Positions 21,171-30,449 of a stretch of DNA of 64,000 nucleotides are shown here, piece by piece (the stretch's first letter is position 1; each line of letters starts with the position of its first letter). This stretch comes from Pseudomonas aegrilactucae (GTDB taxonomy: Bacteria > Pseudomonadota > Gammaproteobacteria > Pseudomonadales > Pseudomonadaceae). The notes below the pieces were generated by a model. The model was given only the letters and a program-made list of their open reading frames with translations, was not told where the DNA came from and searched no databases. A program made the position numbers and the translations under genes. Where the stretch lies: assembly GCF_019168305.1 (NCBI RefSeq), contig NZ_JAHTBI010000008.1, positions 1-64,000 of the forward strand, in the 5' to 3' direction.

Positions 21171-21802
21171 GCCTTGCCCTCGCTCAGGTCGACATCGCGG
21201 TCCCCCTGGACCACCTCCACCAGCTTGATCGCTTCCTGCTCCATGCCGACCACCAGTTCATCGATGCGCCGCTGCAGGAAGCGATGGAAGAACACCGCCG
21301 GGATACCCACCATCAAACCCGCCGCCGTGGTAATCAGCGCCTTGGAGATACCGCCCGCCAGCACCGACGCATTGGTGGTCATGCCGGAACCGGTGAAGGC
21401 ACTGAAAATGTCGATCATGCCCAGCACCGTCCCCAGCAAGCCAAGCAATGGGGCCATCGCAGCGATGGTCCCCAACGCGTTGATGTAGCGTTCCAGCTCA
21501 TGGATGACGCGGGCAGCAGCCTCCTCGATGCACTCCTTCATGATCTCGCGACCATGACGCGAATTGGCCAGACCTGCGGCCAGGATCTCGCCCAGGGGTG
21601 AATCGGCACGCAGGGCCTTGAGCTTTTCACTATTGAGCTGCTTGTCCTTGATCCAGCGCCAAACCTGTCCAAGCAGGTGCGGCGGGGTCACGCGGCTGGC
21701 GCGCAGGGTCCACAGGCGCTCGGCAACGATAGCCATGGCAGCGATGGAACTCAGAATGATCGGCAGCATCATCCAACCACCGGACTTGACCAATTCCCAC
21801 AC
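21167..21802 (-). CDS. exbB: ExbB/TolQ/MotA-family proton-channel subunit
   Basis: The 211-residue protein has three predicted transmembrane helices (about residues 10-30, 115-140 and 155-180), and the MotA/TolQ/ExbB domain with LGTIAAMAPLLGLLGTVLGMI and GGISKALITTAAGLMVGIPA. The GTG start before WELVKSGGW is chosen because a GGGGTCC stretch precedes it; longer in-frame starts run through Cys/Arg-rich sequence that is clearly not membrane protein. It is coupled to exbD. PA2983/PA2982 appear to be the P. aeruginosa equivalents, from memory. Confidence 0.9.
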   Translation of the reverse strand: MWELVKSGGWMMLPIILSSIAAMAIVAERLWTLRASRVTPPHLLGQVWRWIKDKQLNSEKLKALRADSPLGEILAAGLANSRHGREIMKECIEEAAARVIHELERYINALGTIAAMAPLLGLLGTVLGMIDIFSAFTGSGMTTNASVLAGGISKALITTAAGLMVGIPAVFFHRFLQRRIDELVVGMEQEAIKLVEVVQGDRDVDLSEGKA

Positions 21803-21863
21803 AGTAAGGACCCCCTCGAAAAAGTCCGCCACTTTACCATAGGGGTCACAACGCCGAACAACG

Positions 21864-24086
21864 TCATGTCGGCTCACGCCAGAAGCGCCGCTGGCTGCGC
21901 TGGCCGAGCGCCTCGCCGAAACGCCCCAGCAACAGCCGCACGGCGCCCTGCACGGCGCTGTCATGCACGCTGATACCCTGTGCCTGATAGCGCCCCACAA
22001 CCTGTGGATGCGGATGCCCAAAGGCATTGTGGCGCCCCCGCGAAATCAGCACGCCACGCGCCTGGGTGTGCTCCAGAAAAACCTGGCTGGAAGAGGTCCG
22101 GCTGCCATGGTGCGGGGCCTGCAACCAGTCCACCCGGCCGGCCATGGGCCCGCGCAGCCAGGCACGTTCGGCACGCGCATCGATGTCGCCGGTCAGCAGC
22201 AGGGTTTCGCCACCAGCCTGCACGCGCAGCACGCAGGAGCGCTGGTTGCTGTCCCCGGCAGCGTCCCACTGCCACAGGCTGAACTGCACGTCATCCCACT
22301 GCCAGCGCTCGCCACTGGTGCAGGCTTGCGCGCGCAGCGGTCGCGGCGCCTCCACGACCTCACCGGCCACTACCCGCGCCACCGGCACCCCACGCTGAAC
22401 CGCCAGGGCACCACCGGCGTGGTCGGCGTGTGCGTGACTGATCAGCATCAGGTCCAGGCGGTGCACGCCCAGCCTGTGCAAGGTGGGCACCACCACCCGC
22501 TCGCCCAGGTCACTGCCGCCTGTTGCGGGGCCGGTGTCGTAGAGCATCGCGTGGTGACGGGTACGCAGGAGAAAGGCCTGGCCCTGCCCCACGTCCAGTT
22601 GCCAGACCTCCAACTGGCCAACGGGCAGCTCGGCGCGCGGTGCATACACCGCCATCAGTAACAATGGCCAGCCCAGCAGACGCATCGGCAGCCCCTTGGG
22701 CAGCAGTACCAGGACGGCGCCGAGGCACACCAGCAGCCACGCCCACGGCGGCAACGCTGCAGGGATCCAGGCAGACTGCCACTGCGCGAGCAACGCCAGC
22801 AGCCAGAACAGTGCCGCCAATGCCGCCCCCGCCAGCCACAGCAACCCCTCTCCCAGCAGCGGCACCGGCAACAGCAGCGTACCGCTCAGCGCCAGCGGCA
22901 GGACGGCGATGCTGACCCAGGGCACCGCCAGCAGATTGGCCACTGGCGCCGACAGGCTGATCGGCAAACCCAGCACCAGCAGTACCGGCAGCAGGCCGAT
23001 GGCGATCAACCCCTGCGCCCGCCCCCAGGCTCGCCACGGATTCCAGGCACCCAACCGACCACTGAAAATGAACACCAGCACCGCCACCGCCGTGAAGGAC
23101 AACCAGAACCCAGGCTGCAGGCTGGCCAGCGGCTCGACCAGCAGCACGCCGTTGAGCGCCAGCAGCAGCGGCACCCCCACGCCCAGATGGCGAAAGCGCA
23201 GGCGCCACAGCAGCACCACCGCCAACATGATGCAGGCGCGCCGTACCGGCACCTGGAAGCCCGCCATCAGGCCATAGGCCAAGGCTGCCGCGAACGCCAG
23301 GCCGCAGGCCCATGGCAGCCACGGCAATGCGCGCGGCCATAGCCCCCAGCGCGCAAGCCCGGCCACCAGCGCATACACCAGGCCCGCGAGCAGGCCGATA
23401 TGCTGGCCGGAGATCACCAGCAAATGCACTGTGCCGGTCGCCTGCAATACCTGCCAGTCCTCGCGCGCAAGCGACGCGCCGTCCCCCAGCACCAGTGCCG
23501 CCAGGGCAGGTTCGCGCCCGTGTGCGCCCACCTTGAGCAGGCGCTGGCGCACCCCATCGCGCCAGGCATGCGCAGCCGGTGCCAACCGCTCGCCCGCCTT
23601 TACGCTGCCCGTGGCACCAATGCGTCGAGCCAGCAAGGCGGCTTCCTGGTCAGGGCCATGCGGGTTGAGCAGGCCGGCCGGGCGCTGCAGTTGCACGGCC
23701 AGGCGCCAGCGCTCACCGCTGTTTACCTGCGGGCCGCCAAACCAGCTCATGCTGATACGCTGCGGCAGGTGGGCGCGGCGCGAAGCAGCCTCGACCAGTT
23801 CGAAACGCACCGAGCGCTCCCCCTGCTGTGGCAAGCCCACTACCTGGCCCTCCAACCACAGGATACGACCGTCCAGGCCTGGGCTCAGGCGATCGTCCAG
23901 CGCCCACTGCGCTGAAACGCACGCCCAGGCGAACCCCAGCAGAAACAGGCCGGGGACCGGGCGCCGGCGCAGCAGGCAAAGTGCGCCAACCCCGACAATG
24001 GCCCACAGCACGCCGACCGATGGCAAGACGGGTAATACCCTCAGGCACAGCAACCCGAGGGCAAGCGCCAACATCCCTGTGCGCAT
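21864..24086 (-). CDS. comEC: ComEC/Rec2 DNA-uptake channel protein
   Basis: The 740-residue polytopic inner-membrane protein is homologous to the channel that takes single-stranded DNA into naturally transformable cells. N-terminal hydrophobic helices and an OB-like DUF4131 region (about 60-160) are followed by the Competence domain (about 195-460, with LLVISGQHIGLLAGLVYAL) and a C-terminal metallo-beta-lactamase-like domain with ISHAHADHAGG near 555 and LLTGDID near 640. All domains look intact. The ATG follows CAGGAG. It ends 61 bp before exbB. Confidence 0.93.
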   Translation of the reverse strand: MRTGMLALALGLLCLRVLPVLPSVGVLWAIVGVGALCLLRRRPVPGLFLLGFAWACVSAQWALDDRLSPGLDGRILWLEGQVVGLPQQGERSVRFELVEAASRRAHLPQRISMSWFGGPQVNSGERWRLAVQLQRPAGLLNPHGPDQEAALLARRIGATGSVKAGERLAPAAHAWRDGVRQRLLKVGAHGREPALAALVLGDGASLAREDWQVLQATGTVHLLVISGQHIGLLAGLVYALVAGLARWGLWPRALPWLPWACGLAFAAALAYGLMAGFQVPVRRACIMLAVVLLWRLRFRHLGVGVPLLLALNGVLLVEPLASLQPGFWLSFTAVAVLVFIFSGRLGAWNPWRAWGRAQGLIAIGLLPVLLVLGLPISLSAPVANLLAVPWVSIAVLPLALSGTLLLPVPLLGEGLLWLAGAALAALFWLLALLAQWQSAWIPAALPPWAWLLVCLGAVLVLLPKGLPMRLLGWPLLLMAVYAPRAELPVGQLEVWQLDVGQGQAFLLRTRHHAMLYDTGPATGGSDLGERVVVPTLHRLGVHRLDLMLISHAHADHAGGALAVQRGVPVARVVAGEVVEAPRPLRAQACTSGERWQWDDVQFSLWQWDAAGDSNQRSCVLRVQAGGETLLLTGDIDARAERAWLRGPMAGRVDWLQAPHHGSRTSSSQVFLEHTQARGVLISRGRHNAFGHPHPQVVGRYQAQGISVHDSAVQGAVRLLLGRFGEALGQRSQRRFWREPT

Positions 24087-24229
24087 GCGTTGCAACTCCT
24101 GAGCAAAACCTTCCCCCAGAGGCTTAGATCACACAGCCCAGCTGCTCGCTTATTAATTGTCACAAAGTCTGAATTGGCGCTGTTTAGAATCCGTGCATAC
24201 TGGCCACCTTCAGAGCGCCGAGACCCCAC

Positions 24230-24769
24230 ATGCCGCGTCGACTGTTCAAACGCTACATGCCCGATCCGACGAGCATTCGGGAACACAAATCCTTACGCTT
24301 TCTCGGCCGGCTGCTGCACGACCCCAACCTCTGGCACCTGAACCGCCACTCGGTGGCGCGGGCGATGGCGGTCGGGCTGTTTGCCGCGTTCATCCCCATC
24401 CCCATGCAGATGCTGCTGGCCGCCAGCCTGGCGATCCTGGTACGCGGCAACATGCCGATTGCCGTCAGCCTGGTCTGGCTGACCAACCCCTTCACCATGC
24501 CACCGGTGTTCTATTGCACTTACCAGATGGGCGCCTGGTTGATGCAGGTGCCGCCACGCACGCTGCCGGAAGAACTGACCTTCGAATGGATCACCGACCA
24601 GCTGTCAACACTGTGGCAGCCTTTCCTGCTGGGTTCGGTGGTGTGCGGGATACTGCTGGGGGCGCTGGCCTACTGCCTGACCATGCTGTATTGGCGCTGG
24701 TGGGTAGGCCGGCAGTGGCGCAGACGCAAGCACAAGTCAGCTGCGCATTCCTCGCCCACTGACCAGTAG
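24230..24769 (+). CDS. DUF2062 integral membrane protein
   Basis: The 179-residue protein begins MPRRLFKRYMPDPTSIREHK and has about three hydrophobic helices (near 52-75, 80-100 and 135-160), with WLTNPFTMPPVFY characteristic of DUF2062. The family has no established function; members often sit beside glycosyltransferase or envelope genes. The 3' end overlaps the convergent ABC permease gene by 33 bp. It diverges from comEC across 143 bp. Confidence 0.85.
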   Translation: MPRRLFKRYMPDPTSIREHKSLRFLGRLLHDPNLWHLNRHSVARAMAVGLFAAFIPIPMQMLLAASLAILVRGNMPIAVSLVWLTNPFTMPPVFYCTYQMGAWLMQVPPRTLPEELTFEWITDQLSTLWQPFLLGSVVCGILLGALAYCLTMLYWRWWVGRQWRRRKHKSAAHSSPTDQ

Positions 24770-25516
24770 GCGGATGCAGCCCAAGTACAACACTGCGGTG
24801 GCGACCAGCATGAAGGTAATGGCCACCCCGATGCGGATGTCCGACACCCCGAGGATGCCGTAGCGGAACGAGTTGACCATGTGCAGCACCGGGTTGGCCA
24901 TCGAGACGGTCTGCCAGAACGGCGGCAACAGGGTGATCGAGTAGAACACCCCACCCAGGTAGGTCAACGGTGTCAGCACGAAGGTCGGGATGATCGAAAT
25001 GTCATCGAAGTTGCGCGCAAATACCGCATTGATGAAGCCCAGCAGCGAAAAGATCGTCGCGGTCAGCAGCACCACCAGCACCGTCACGCCCAGGTGATGC
25101 ACCTGCAGATGGGTGAAAAACAGCGACAGCAAGGTCACGATCACCCCCACCGCCAACCCGCGCAGCACGCCGCCCAGGGCATAGCCGATGAGGATGGTGT
25201 GCGGCGACACCGGCGACACCATCAGCTCTTCGATCGAGCGCTGGAACTTGCTGCCGAAGAAGCTCGACACCACGTTGCCGTAGGAGTTGGTGATCACCGA
25301 CATCATGATCAGCCCGGGCACGATGTACTCCATGTAGGTGAACCCGCCCATGTCGCCGATCTGGCGACCGATCAGGTTCCCGAAGATCACGAAGTACAGC
25401 ACCATGGTGATCGCCGGGGGCAGCAGGGTCTGCGGCCAGATCCGGGTAAAACGACGCACTTCACGGTAGACGATGGTATTGAGGGCGACCAGATTGGCGC
25501 GCAGCTCCGAACTCAT
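24737..25516 (-). CDS. ABC-2 type transporter permease (YadH-like)
   Basis: The 259-residue membrane protein begins MSSELRANLVALNTIVYREV and has six predicted helices typical of ABC-2 exporters, with the family pattern PLTYLGGVFYSITLLPPFWQ near 190 followed by NPVLHMVNSFRYGILG. Its start overlaps the ATPase gene by 4 bp. The YadGH-type pair is conserved in gammaproteobacteria; the substrate is unknown. Its 3' end overlaps DUF2062 on the other strand. Confidence 0.92.
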   Translation of the reverse strand: MSSELRANLVALNTIVYREVRRFTRIWPQTLLPPAITMVLYFVIFGNLIGRQIGDMGGFTYMEYIVPGLIMMSVITNSYGNVVSSFFGSKFQRSIEELMVSPVSPHTILIGYALGGVLRGLAVGVIVTLLSLFFTHLQVHHLGVTVLVVLLTATIFSLLGFINAVFARNFDDISIIPTFVLTPLTYLGGVFYSITLLPPFWQTVSMANPVLHMVNSFRYGILGVSDIRIGVAITFMLVATAVLYLGCIRLLVSGRGMRS

Positions 25517-26445
25517 ACCGCCACCTTTGCCAGGTTTTTTTCCACCAGGGACACGAACAGCTCCTCGAGACGATTGGTCTTGTTGCGCAGGCTCTGCACC
25601 TCGATGTTCTGCAGCGCCAGCTGGCCGAACAGCGCGGTGATGCCTACTTCCTTGTCCACCTGCACTTCCAGGGTGTGCGGGGTGATCAGCCGGCACGGAT
25701 AACCGCTCAGCTGCGGCGCTTGCGCCAGGTCATGCTTGAGGTCCAGCAGGAAGGTCTCGACGTGCAGGGTACCGAGCAGCTTGCGCATGCTGGTGTTCTC
25801 GACGATGGTGCCATGGTCGATGATGCCGATGTGCCTACACAGCTGCTCGGCCTCTTCCAGGTAGTGGGTGGTCAGGATGATGGTGATGCCTTTCTGGTTC
25901 AGCTCGGTGAGAAAGCTCCACATCGAGCGACGCAGCTCGATGTCGACCCCGGCAGTGGGCTCATCGAGGATCAACAGGCGCGGCTCGTGTATCAGTGCAC
26001 GGGCAATCATCAGCCGGCGCTTCATGCCACCGGACAGCGACCGCGACGGTACATCGCGCTTGTCCCACAGGCCCAGCTGGGTCAAGTACTGCTCGGCGCG
26101 CTCTTTGGCCACCTTCATCGGGATGCCGTAGTAACCGGCCTGGGTCACCACGATATCGAAGGTTTTCTCGAACTGGTTGAAGTTGAACTCCTGGGGCACC
26201 ACGCCAATGCTGCGCTTGAGCGCGGCCGGTTCGCGGTCCAGGTCATGGCCAAAGATGTTCACCGTGCCGCTGGTCTTGTTCACCAGGGTCGAGAGAATGC
26301 CGATGGTGGTGGATTTGCCGGCGCCATTGGGGCCGAGCAAGGCGAAAAAGTCACCTTCGGCGACGTCCAGGTCGATGCCCTTGAGGGCCTGGAAGCCGTT
26401 GCCGTAGGTCTTGGTTAGCTGCCGAATGGACAGAGCAGAACTCAT
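25513..26445 (-). CDS. ABC transporter ATP-binding protein (YadG-like)
   Basis: The 310-residue nucleotide-binding subunit has Walker A GPNGAGKST near residues 37-45, a Q-loop in VVPQEFNF, signature LSGGMKRRL near 138, Walker B LLILDEPTAGVD near 158 and the H-loop TTHYLEEAE near 193. The C-terminal 90 residues are of the DrrA-like regulatory type. The start MSSALSIRQLTKTYG is preferred over an upstream in-frame extension. It is coupled to the permease gene to form an exporter of unknown cargo. Confidence 0.93.
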   Translation of the reverse strand: MSSALSIRQLTKTYGNGFQALKGIDLDVAEGDFFALLGPNGAGKSTTIGILSTLVNKTSGTVNIFGHDLDREPAALKRSIGVVPQEFNFNQFEKTFDIVVTQAGYYGIPMKVAKERAEQYLTQLGLWDKRDVPSRSLSGGMKRRLMIARALIHEPRLLILDEPTAGVDIELRRSMWSFLTELNQKGITIILTTHYLEEAEQLCRHIGIIDHGTIVENTSMRKLLGTLHVETFLLDLKHDLAQAPQLSGYPCRLITPHTLEVQVDKEVGITALFGQLALQNIEVQSLRNKTNRLEELFVSLVEKNLAKVAV

Positions 26446-26589
26446 AGCGGGTCTACGCACCAGTGTGGAAGGTTCACGAATCAGGCGGTCAATCACGGTC
26501 GACCGCGGCGAATGTGGCCATGGTGCTTGCCCAGGCCACGCAAGTACAGTGAAGTGTATCGATAGTAACTATCAGCTCTGACGCTAGAT

Positions 26590-27213
26590 TCACGTCAGCG
26601 CGGTCATCACCGCCGCCTGATAGGCCGGGCGCTGCTGCAGGCGCTCGTACCACGCGCGCAGGTGACGCATCTCGGGGCGCTCGATCGGCATCTCGAACCA
26701 GGCATAGACGAAACAGCCCAGCGGGATGTCGCCCATGCCGACCTCTTGCCCGGACAGGAAGGGTTGCCGTGCCAGGGCCTGATCGGCGATCGACAGCAGC
26801 TCGGCACATTGCTTGTGCGCGGCGTTGATCTGCACCCAGTCCTGCTGCTCGGCAGGCGTGCGCAACATGCCCCAGAACAAGGGGCGAAACGGCACTGCAA
26901 GCGAGGACGTGGTCCAGTCCATCCACTTGTCGGCACTGGCCCGAGCCACAGGGTCGGCGGGGTACCACGGGGTATCCGCGGCGTACCTGGCCGCCAGGTA
27001 GCGCACAATGCTGTTGGACTCCCACAGCACCAGGTCGCCGTCCTCGATCATCGGTACCCGGCCATTGGGGTTGAGTGCACGGTACTGCGGCTCGTCGACC
27101 AGACCAAATTCGCCGCCGGCGTCGATGGACTGGTAATCCAGGCCCAGTTCCTGGGCGCACCACAACACCTTTCTCACGTTGGACGAGTTCTTGCGTCCCC
27201 AGATCTTCAGCAT
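26590..27213 (-). CDS. glutathione S-transferase family protein
   Basis: The 207-residue protein begins MLKIWGRKNSSNVRKVLW, with the N-terminal thioredoxin-like domain including NGRVPMIEDGDLVLWESNSIVRYL (cis-Pro and glutathione-contacting Glu-Ser) and an all-helical C-terminal domain. It resembles theta/nu-type bacterial GSTs. The catalytic Ser is probably in the NSSN segment (residues 9-12). The substrate is unknown. It is monocistronic and diverges from the acyl-CoA dehydrogenase gene across 190 bp. Confidence 0.9.
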   Translation of the reverse strand: MLKIWGRKNSSNVRKVLWCAQELGLDYQSIDAGGEFGLVDEPQYRALNPNGRVPMIEDGDLVLWESNSIVRYLAARYAADTPWYPADPVARASADKWMDWTTSSLAVPFRPLFWGMLRTPAEQQDWVQINAAHKQCAELLSIADQALARQPFLSGQEVGMGDIPLGCFVYAWFEMPIERPEMRHLRAWYERLQQRPAYQAAVMTALT

Positions 27214-27403
27214 GACGACTCCCTGATGAATGCGGTGGGCGCCCAGTCTACCCCAGCCGCGCGCGCACACAATCGCCGCACGCGGGCTCGACTGCACCGA
27301 ACTTCCAGGTGTCACGTCCTGTCACTGTTCAGACGGGTTGTTTGGCACAAGCGGTCTAAGCTCTGTCGGATGGCTAATTCTGGAGTTTCACGGAGGAAAG
27401 CAT

Positions 27404-29851
27404 ATGTTGCTGTTGTGGTTAGTGGTGCTGGTGGTCGGTATTGCCTACCTGGCGCACCGGCGGGTTGCCGCCCTGCCCGCGATCGGAGTGGTTGCCGCCT
27501 ACCTGCTGGCAATGGGCACGTTCAGCCATGCCCCCGGCTGGCTGCTGACAATCTTCTGGCTGCTGCTGGCGGCTACCGCCCTGCCCCTGGTACTGCCCGA
27601 TCTGCGTCGAAAATGGCTGACCGCGCCCCTGTTCGGCTGGTTCCAGAAAACCTTGCCGCCGATGTCGCAGACCGAGCGCGAGGCCATCGATGCCGGCACG
27701 GTCTGGTGGGACGGCGAGCTGTTCAGCGGCCGCCCCGACTGGAATACCCTGCTGGCCTACCCCAAGGTGCAATTGAGCAGCGAGGAGCAGGCGTTCATCG
27801 ATGGGCCGACCGAGCAACTCTGCGCCATGGTCAGCGACTGGCAGATCGGCCAGGACATGGACCTGCCCGCCGACGCCTGGGCGCACATCAAGGCGCATGG
27901 TTTCTTTGCCCTGATCATCCCCAAGGAGTACGGCGGCAAGGGTTTTTCTGCCTATGCCCACTCGCAGGTCGCCATGAAACTGGCCACCCGCAGCGGCGAC
28001 CTGGCCTCCACCGTAATGGTGCCCAACTCCCTCGGCCCGGCCGAACTGCTGCTGCACTACGGCACCGACGAGCAGCGCAACCATTACCTGCCACGTCTGG
28101 CGCGTGGCGACGACATCCCGTGTTTTGCCCTGACCGGCCCGCTGGCCGGCTCTGATGCCGGCGCCATGCCGGACACGGGTGTCATCTGCAGGGGCCCGTG
28201 GCAGGGCAAGGAAGTGCTCGGCCTGCGCCTGAACTGGGAGAAGCGCTACATCACCCTCGGCCCGGTCGCCACCTTGCTGGGCCTGGCGTTCAAGGCCTAC
28301 GACCCCGACCATTTGCTGGGCGAAGAAGAGGCCCTGGGCATCAGCCTGGCGCTGATCCCCACCGACACCCCCGGCGTAGAGATAGGCAAGCGCCACCTGC
28401 CACTGGGCGCAGCATTCATGAACGGGCCCAACAGCGGCAAGGACGTGTTCATCCCGCTGGACTTCCTCATCGGTGGCCAGGCCATGCTCGGCAAGGGCTG
28501 GATGATGCTGATGAACTGTTTGTCGGTGGGGCGCTCGATCTCGCTGCCAGCGGTGGGCACGGGTGCTGCCAAGTACACCAGCCTGGTAACGGGCCAGTAC
28601 GCGAACATTCGCGAACAGTTCAACGTTCCCCTGGCGGCCTTCGAGGGCATCCAGGAGTCGCTGGCACGTATCGGCGGCAATGCCTGGCTGATGGACAGTG
28701 CGCGCCAGCTCACCGCCAACGCGGTCGACCTGGGCGAGAAGCCCTCGGTGCTCTCGGCCATCCTCAAGTACCACCTCACCGAACGCGGGCGCGAGTGCAT
28801 CCAGCACGCCATGGACGTGCACGGCGGCAAGGGCATCATCATGGGCCCCAACAACTACCTGGGGCGCAGCTGGCAGGGTGCACCGATCTTCATCACCGTC
28901 GAGGGGGCCAATATCCTCTCGCGCAACCTGATGATCTTTGGCCAGGGGGCGATTCGCTGCCACCCCTTCGTACTCAAGGAAATGGCCCTGGCCGGCCGCG
29001 AGGACCACGACCAGGCGCTCAAGGAATTCGATGCGCTGCTGCTCAAGCATGTCGGCTTTGCCGTAGGCAATGCCGCCAGCACGCTGGTATTGGGCCTGGG
29101 CCTTGGGCACTTCGAGAAAGCCCCCGGCGATGCCCTGAGCCAGGGTTACTTTCGCGCCCTCAATCGCCAGGCAGCAGCCTTCGCCTTGCTGGCAGACCTG
29201 TGCATGATGCTGCTGGGCGGCGAGCTGAAGCGCCGCGAGCGGCTATCGGCGCGCCTGGGCGATGTGCTGAGCAACCTGTACCTGGGCTCGGCGGCGCTCA
29301 AGCGCTACCACGACCTGAACTCGCCGCAGTACCTGCAACCGCTGCTGCGCTGGGCCCTGGAAGAAAGCCTGGGCCAGGCCGAGAAAGCGCTGGACCGCCT
29401 GCTCGACAACTTCCCCAATCGCTTCCTGGGCGGCGCGCTGCGCCTGGTGGTCTTCCCGTTCGGGCGTCGCCATACCGGCCCGTCAGACGCGCTGGATGCC
29501 GAAGTCGCTGCCCTGCTGGGGCGCGCCAAAGGCGACCCGGCCCTGGAAGAGCTACTTGCCGGCTGCTATCGCCCGACCGATGCCGATGATCCGGTGGGTG
29601 CACTGCAGCAGGCCAGCGACCTGCTCACTGCCGGCGCACCGCTGCACAAGAAACTCCATCAGGCCCACAAGGCCGGGCAACTGGCGCCCGCTCCGGGCCA
29701 ATCGCTGATCGACGCTGCGCTGCAGGCCAATGTGCTGCAGCCAGGCGAAGCGCAAACCCTGCACGAGGCCGAAGCCGCACGGCGCCGGGTGATCGACGTG
29801 GATGCCTTCACCAAGGAGGCACTGTTGCCGACGGAGGGCAAGGTGCGCTAA
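27404..29851 (+). CDS. fadE: acyl-CoA dehydrogenase, FadE type
   Basis: The 815-residue enzyme matches the length of E. coli FadE (814). It has N-terminal hydrophobic segments (residues 1-70), the N-terminal dehydrogenase domain from about 140 (ALTGPLAGSDAGAMPD), the flavin domain around 330-480 (HGGKGIIMGPNNYLGRSWQGAPI), and the DUF1974 C-terminal domain. It catalyses the first step of long-chain fatty acid beta-oxidation at the membrane. The ATG follows a strong GGAGGAAAG site. In E. coli FadR represses fadE; no operator is obvious here. Confidence 0.95.
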   Translation: MLLLWLVVLVVGIAYLAHRRVAALPAIGVVAAYLLAMGTFSHAPGWLLTIFWLLLAATALPLVLPDLRRKWLTAPLFGWFQKTLPPMSQTEREAIDAGTVWWDGELFSGRPDWNTLLAYPKVQLSSEEQAFIDGPTEQLCAMVSDWQIGQDMDLPADAWAHIKAHGFFALIIPKEYGGKGFSAYAHSQVAMKLATRSGDLASTVMVPNSLGPAELLLHYGTDEQRNHYLPRLARGDDIPCFALTGPLAGSDAGAMPDTGVICRGPWQGKEVLGLRLNWEKRYITLGPVATLLGLAFKAYDPDHLLGEEEALGISLALIPTDTPGVEIGKRHLPLGAAFMNGPNSGKDVFIPLDFLIGGQAMLGKGWMMLMNCLSVGRSISLPAVGTGAAKYTSLVTGQYANIREQFNVPLAAFEGIQESLARIGGNAWLMDSARQLTANAVDLGEKPSVLSAILKYHLTERGRECIQHAMDVHGGKGIIMGPNNYLGRSWQGAPIFITVEGANILSRNLMIFGQGAIRCHPFVLKEMALAGREDHDQALKEFDALLLKHVGFAVGNAASTLVLGLGLGHFEKAPGDALSQGYFRALNRQAAAFALLADLCMMLLGGELKRRERLSARLGDVLSNLYLGSAALKRYHDLNSPQYLQPLLRWALEESLGQAEKALDRLLDNFPNRFLGGALRLVVFPFGRRHTGPSDALDAEVAALLGRAKGDPALEELLAGCYRPTDADDPVGALQQASDLLTAGAPLHKKLHQAHKAGQLAPAPGQSLIDAALQANVLQPGEAQTLHEAEAARRRVIDVDAFTKEALLPTEGKVR

Positions 29852-29928
29852 CCGCCAATCGGCCGGGACAGCAGGCGCGCTGAGCCGTATACTCCCGCGC
29901 CTGTTTTTTGCTCTGGAGAATTGCCAGC

Positions 29929-30336
29929 ATGGCCACCGCTCACCTGGAATACCATCTCGCCCTGCTCACCCACCTGCGCACCATCCTGGCCGCGTTGGGT
30001 GAGGCCGAGCAGGTACCGGAAGAAAGCCACGCGCTGTTCCTGGATCGTTTCGACGAGCTGATGCAGCAATTGCCCGTCGACCCGGAAAGCAAATACCTGG
30101 GCCAGGACCTGGTCTGCCAGGTGATCCAGCGTTACCCACAGATCGCCCACCTGATCCCGCGCGACCTGCTGTGGTTCTTTGGTGGTGATTGCCTGCACTA
30201 CATGCCCGACGAGGAACTGGACCTGTACCAGGAACTGGAGGAGCGCCGCTTTGAAGCCGAAGAGAACGACGAACCCTTCGACTGGAACCAGGAGAAGCAG
30301 TTGCTGAGCATGTCGGGCGACGACAGCAAGCACTAA
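29929..30336 (+). CDS. conserved Pseudomonas protein (PA2817-like), function unknown
   Basis: The 135-residue soluble protein begins MATAHLEYHLALLTHLRTI and is rich in Glu and Leu, with a helical pattern throughout and FGGDCLHYMPDEELD in the C-terminal half. It has no signal peptide or known catalytic motif. It lies 77 bp after fadE on the same strand, as PA2817 lies near PA2815 in P. aeruginosa (from memory). A hairpin terminator follows directly. It marks the left boundary of conserved gene order before the glycan operon. Confidence 0.8.
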   Translation: MATAHLEYHLALLTHLRTILAALGEAEQVPEESHALFLDRFDELMQQLPVDPESKYLGQDLVCQVIQRYPQIAHLIPRDLLWFFGGDCLHYMPDEELDLYQELEERRFEAEENDEPFDWNQEKQLLSMSGDDSKH

Positions 30337-30349
30337 ACCCCACTTCAGA

Positions 30350-30373
30350 CAAAGGCCCGCTCCAGGGCCTTTG
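30350..30373 (+). terminator. terminator-like hairpin
   Basis: CAAAGGCCC (30350-30358) pairs with GGGCCTTTG (30365-30373) around a 6-base loop, 14 bp after the preceding stop. The T run is short, so termination in either direction may be partial. Confidence 0.65.
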
Positions 30374-30449
30374 TTCATTACGTTGGTTATCAGCTTGACG
30401 TCGATGCGCTGAACGCGAGGTGAGCGCATTTGCAGAGCACTGGCAGCAC

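Noticed and set aside
27419..29110. 563-codon frame antisense to fadE
   Set aside because: Same kind of GC-driven shadow; fadE is clearly the real gene.
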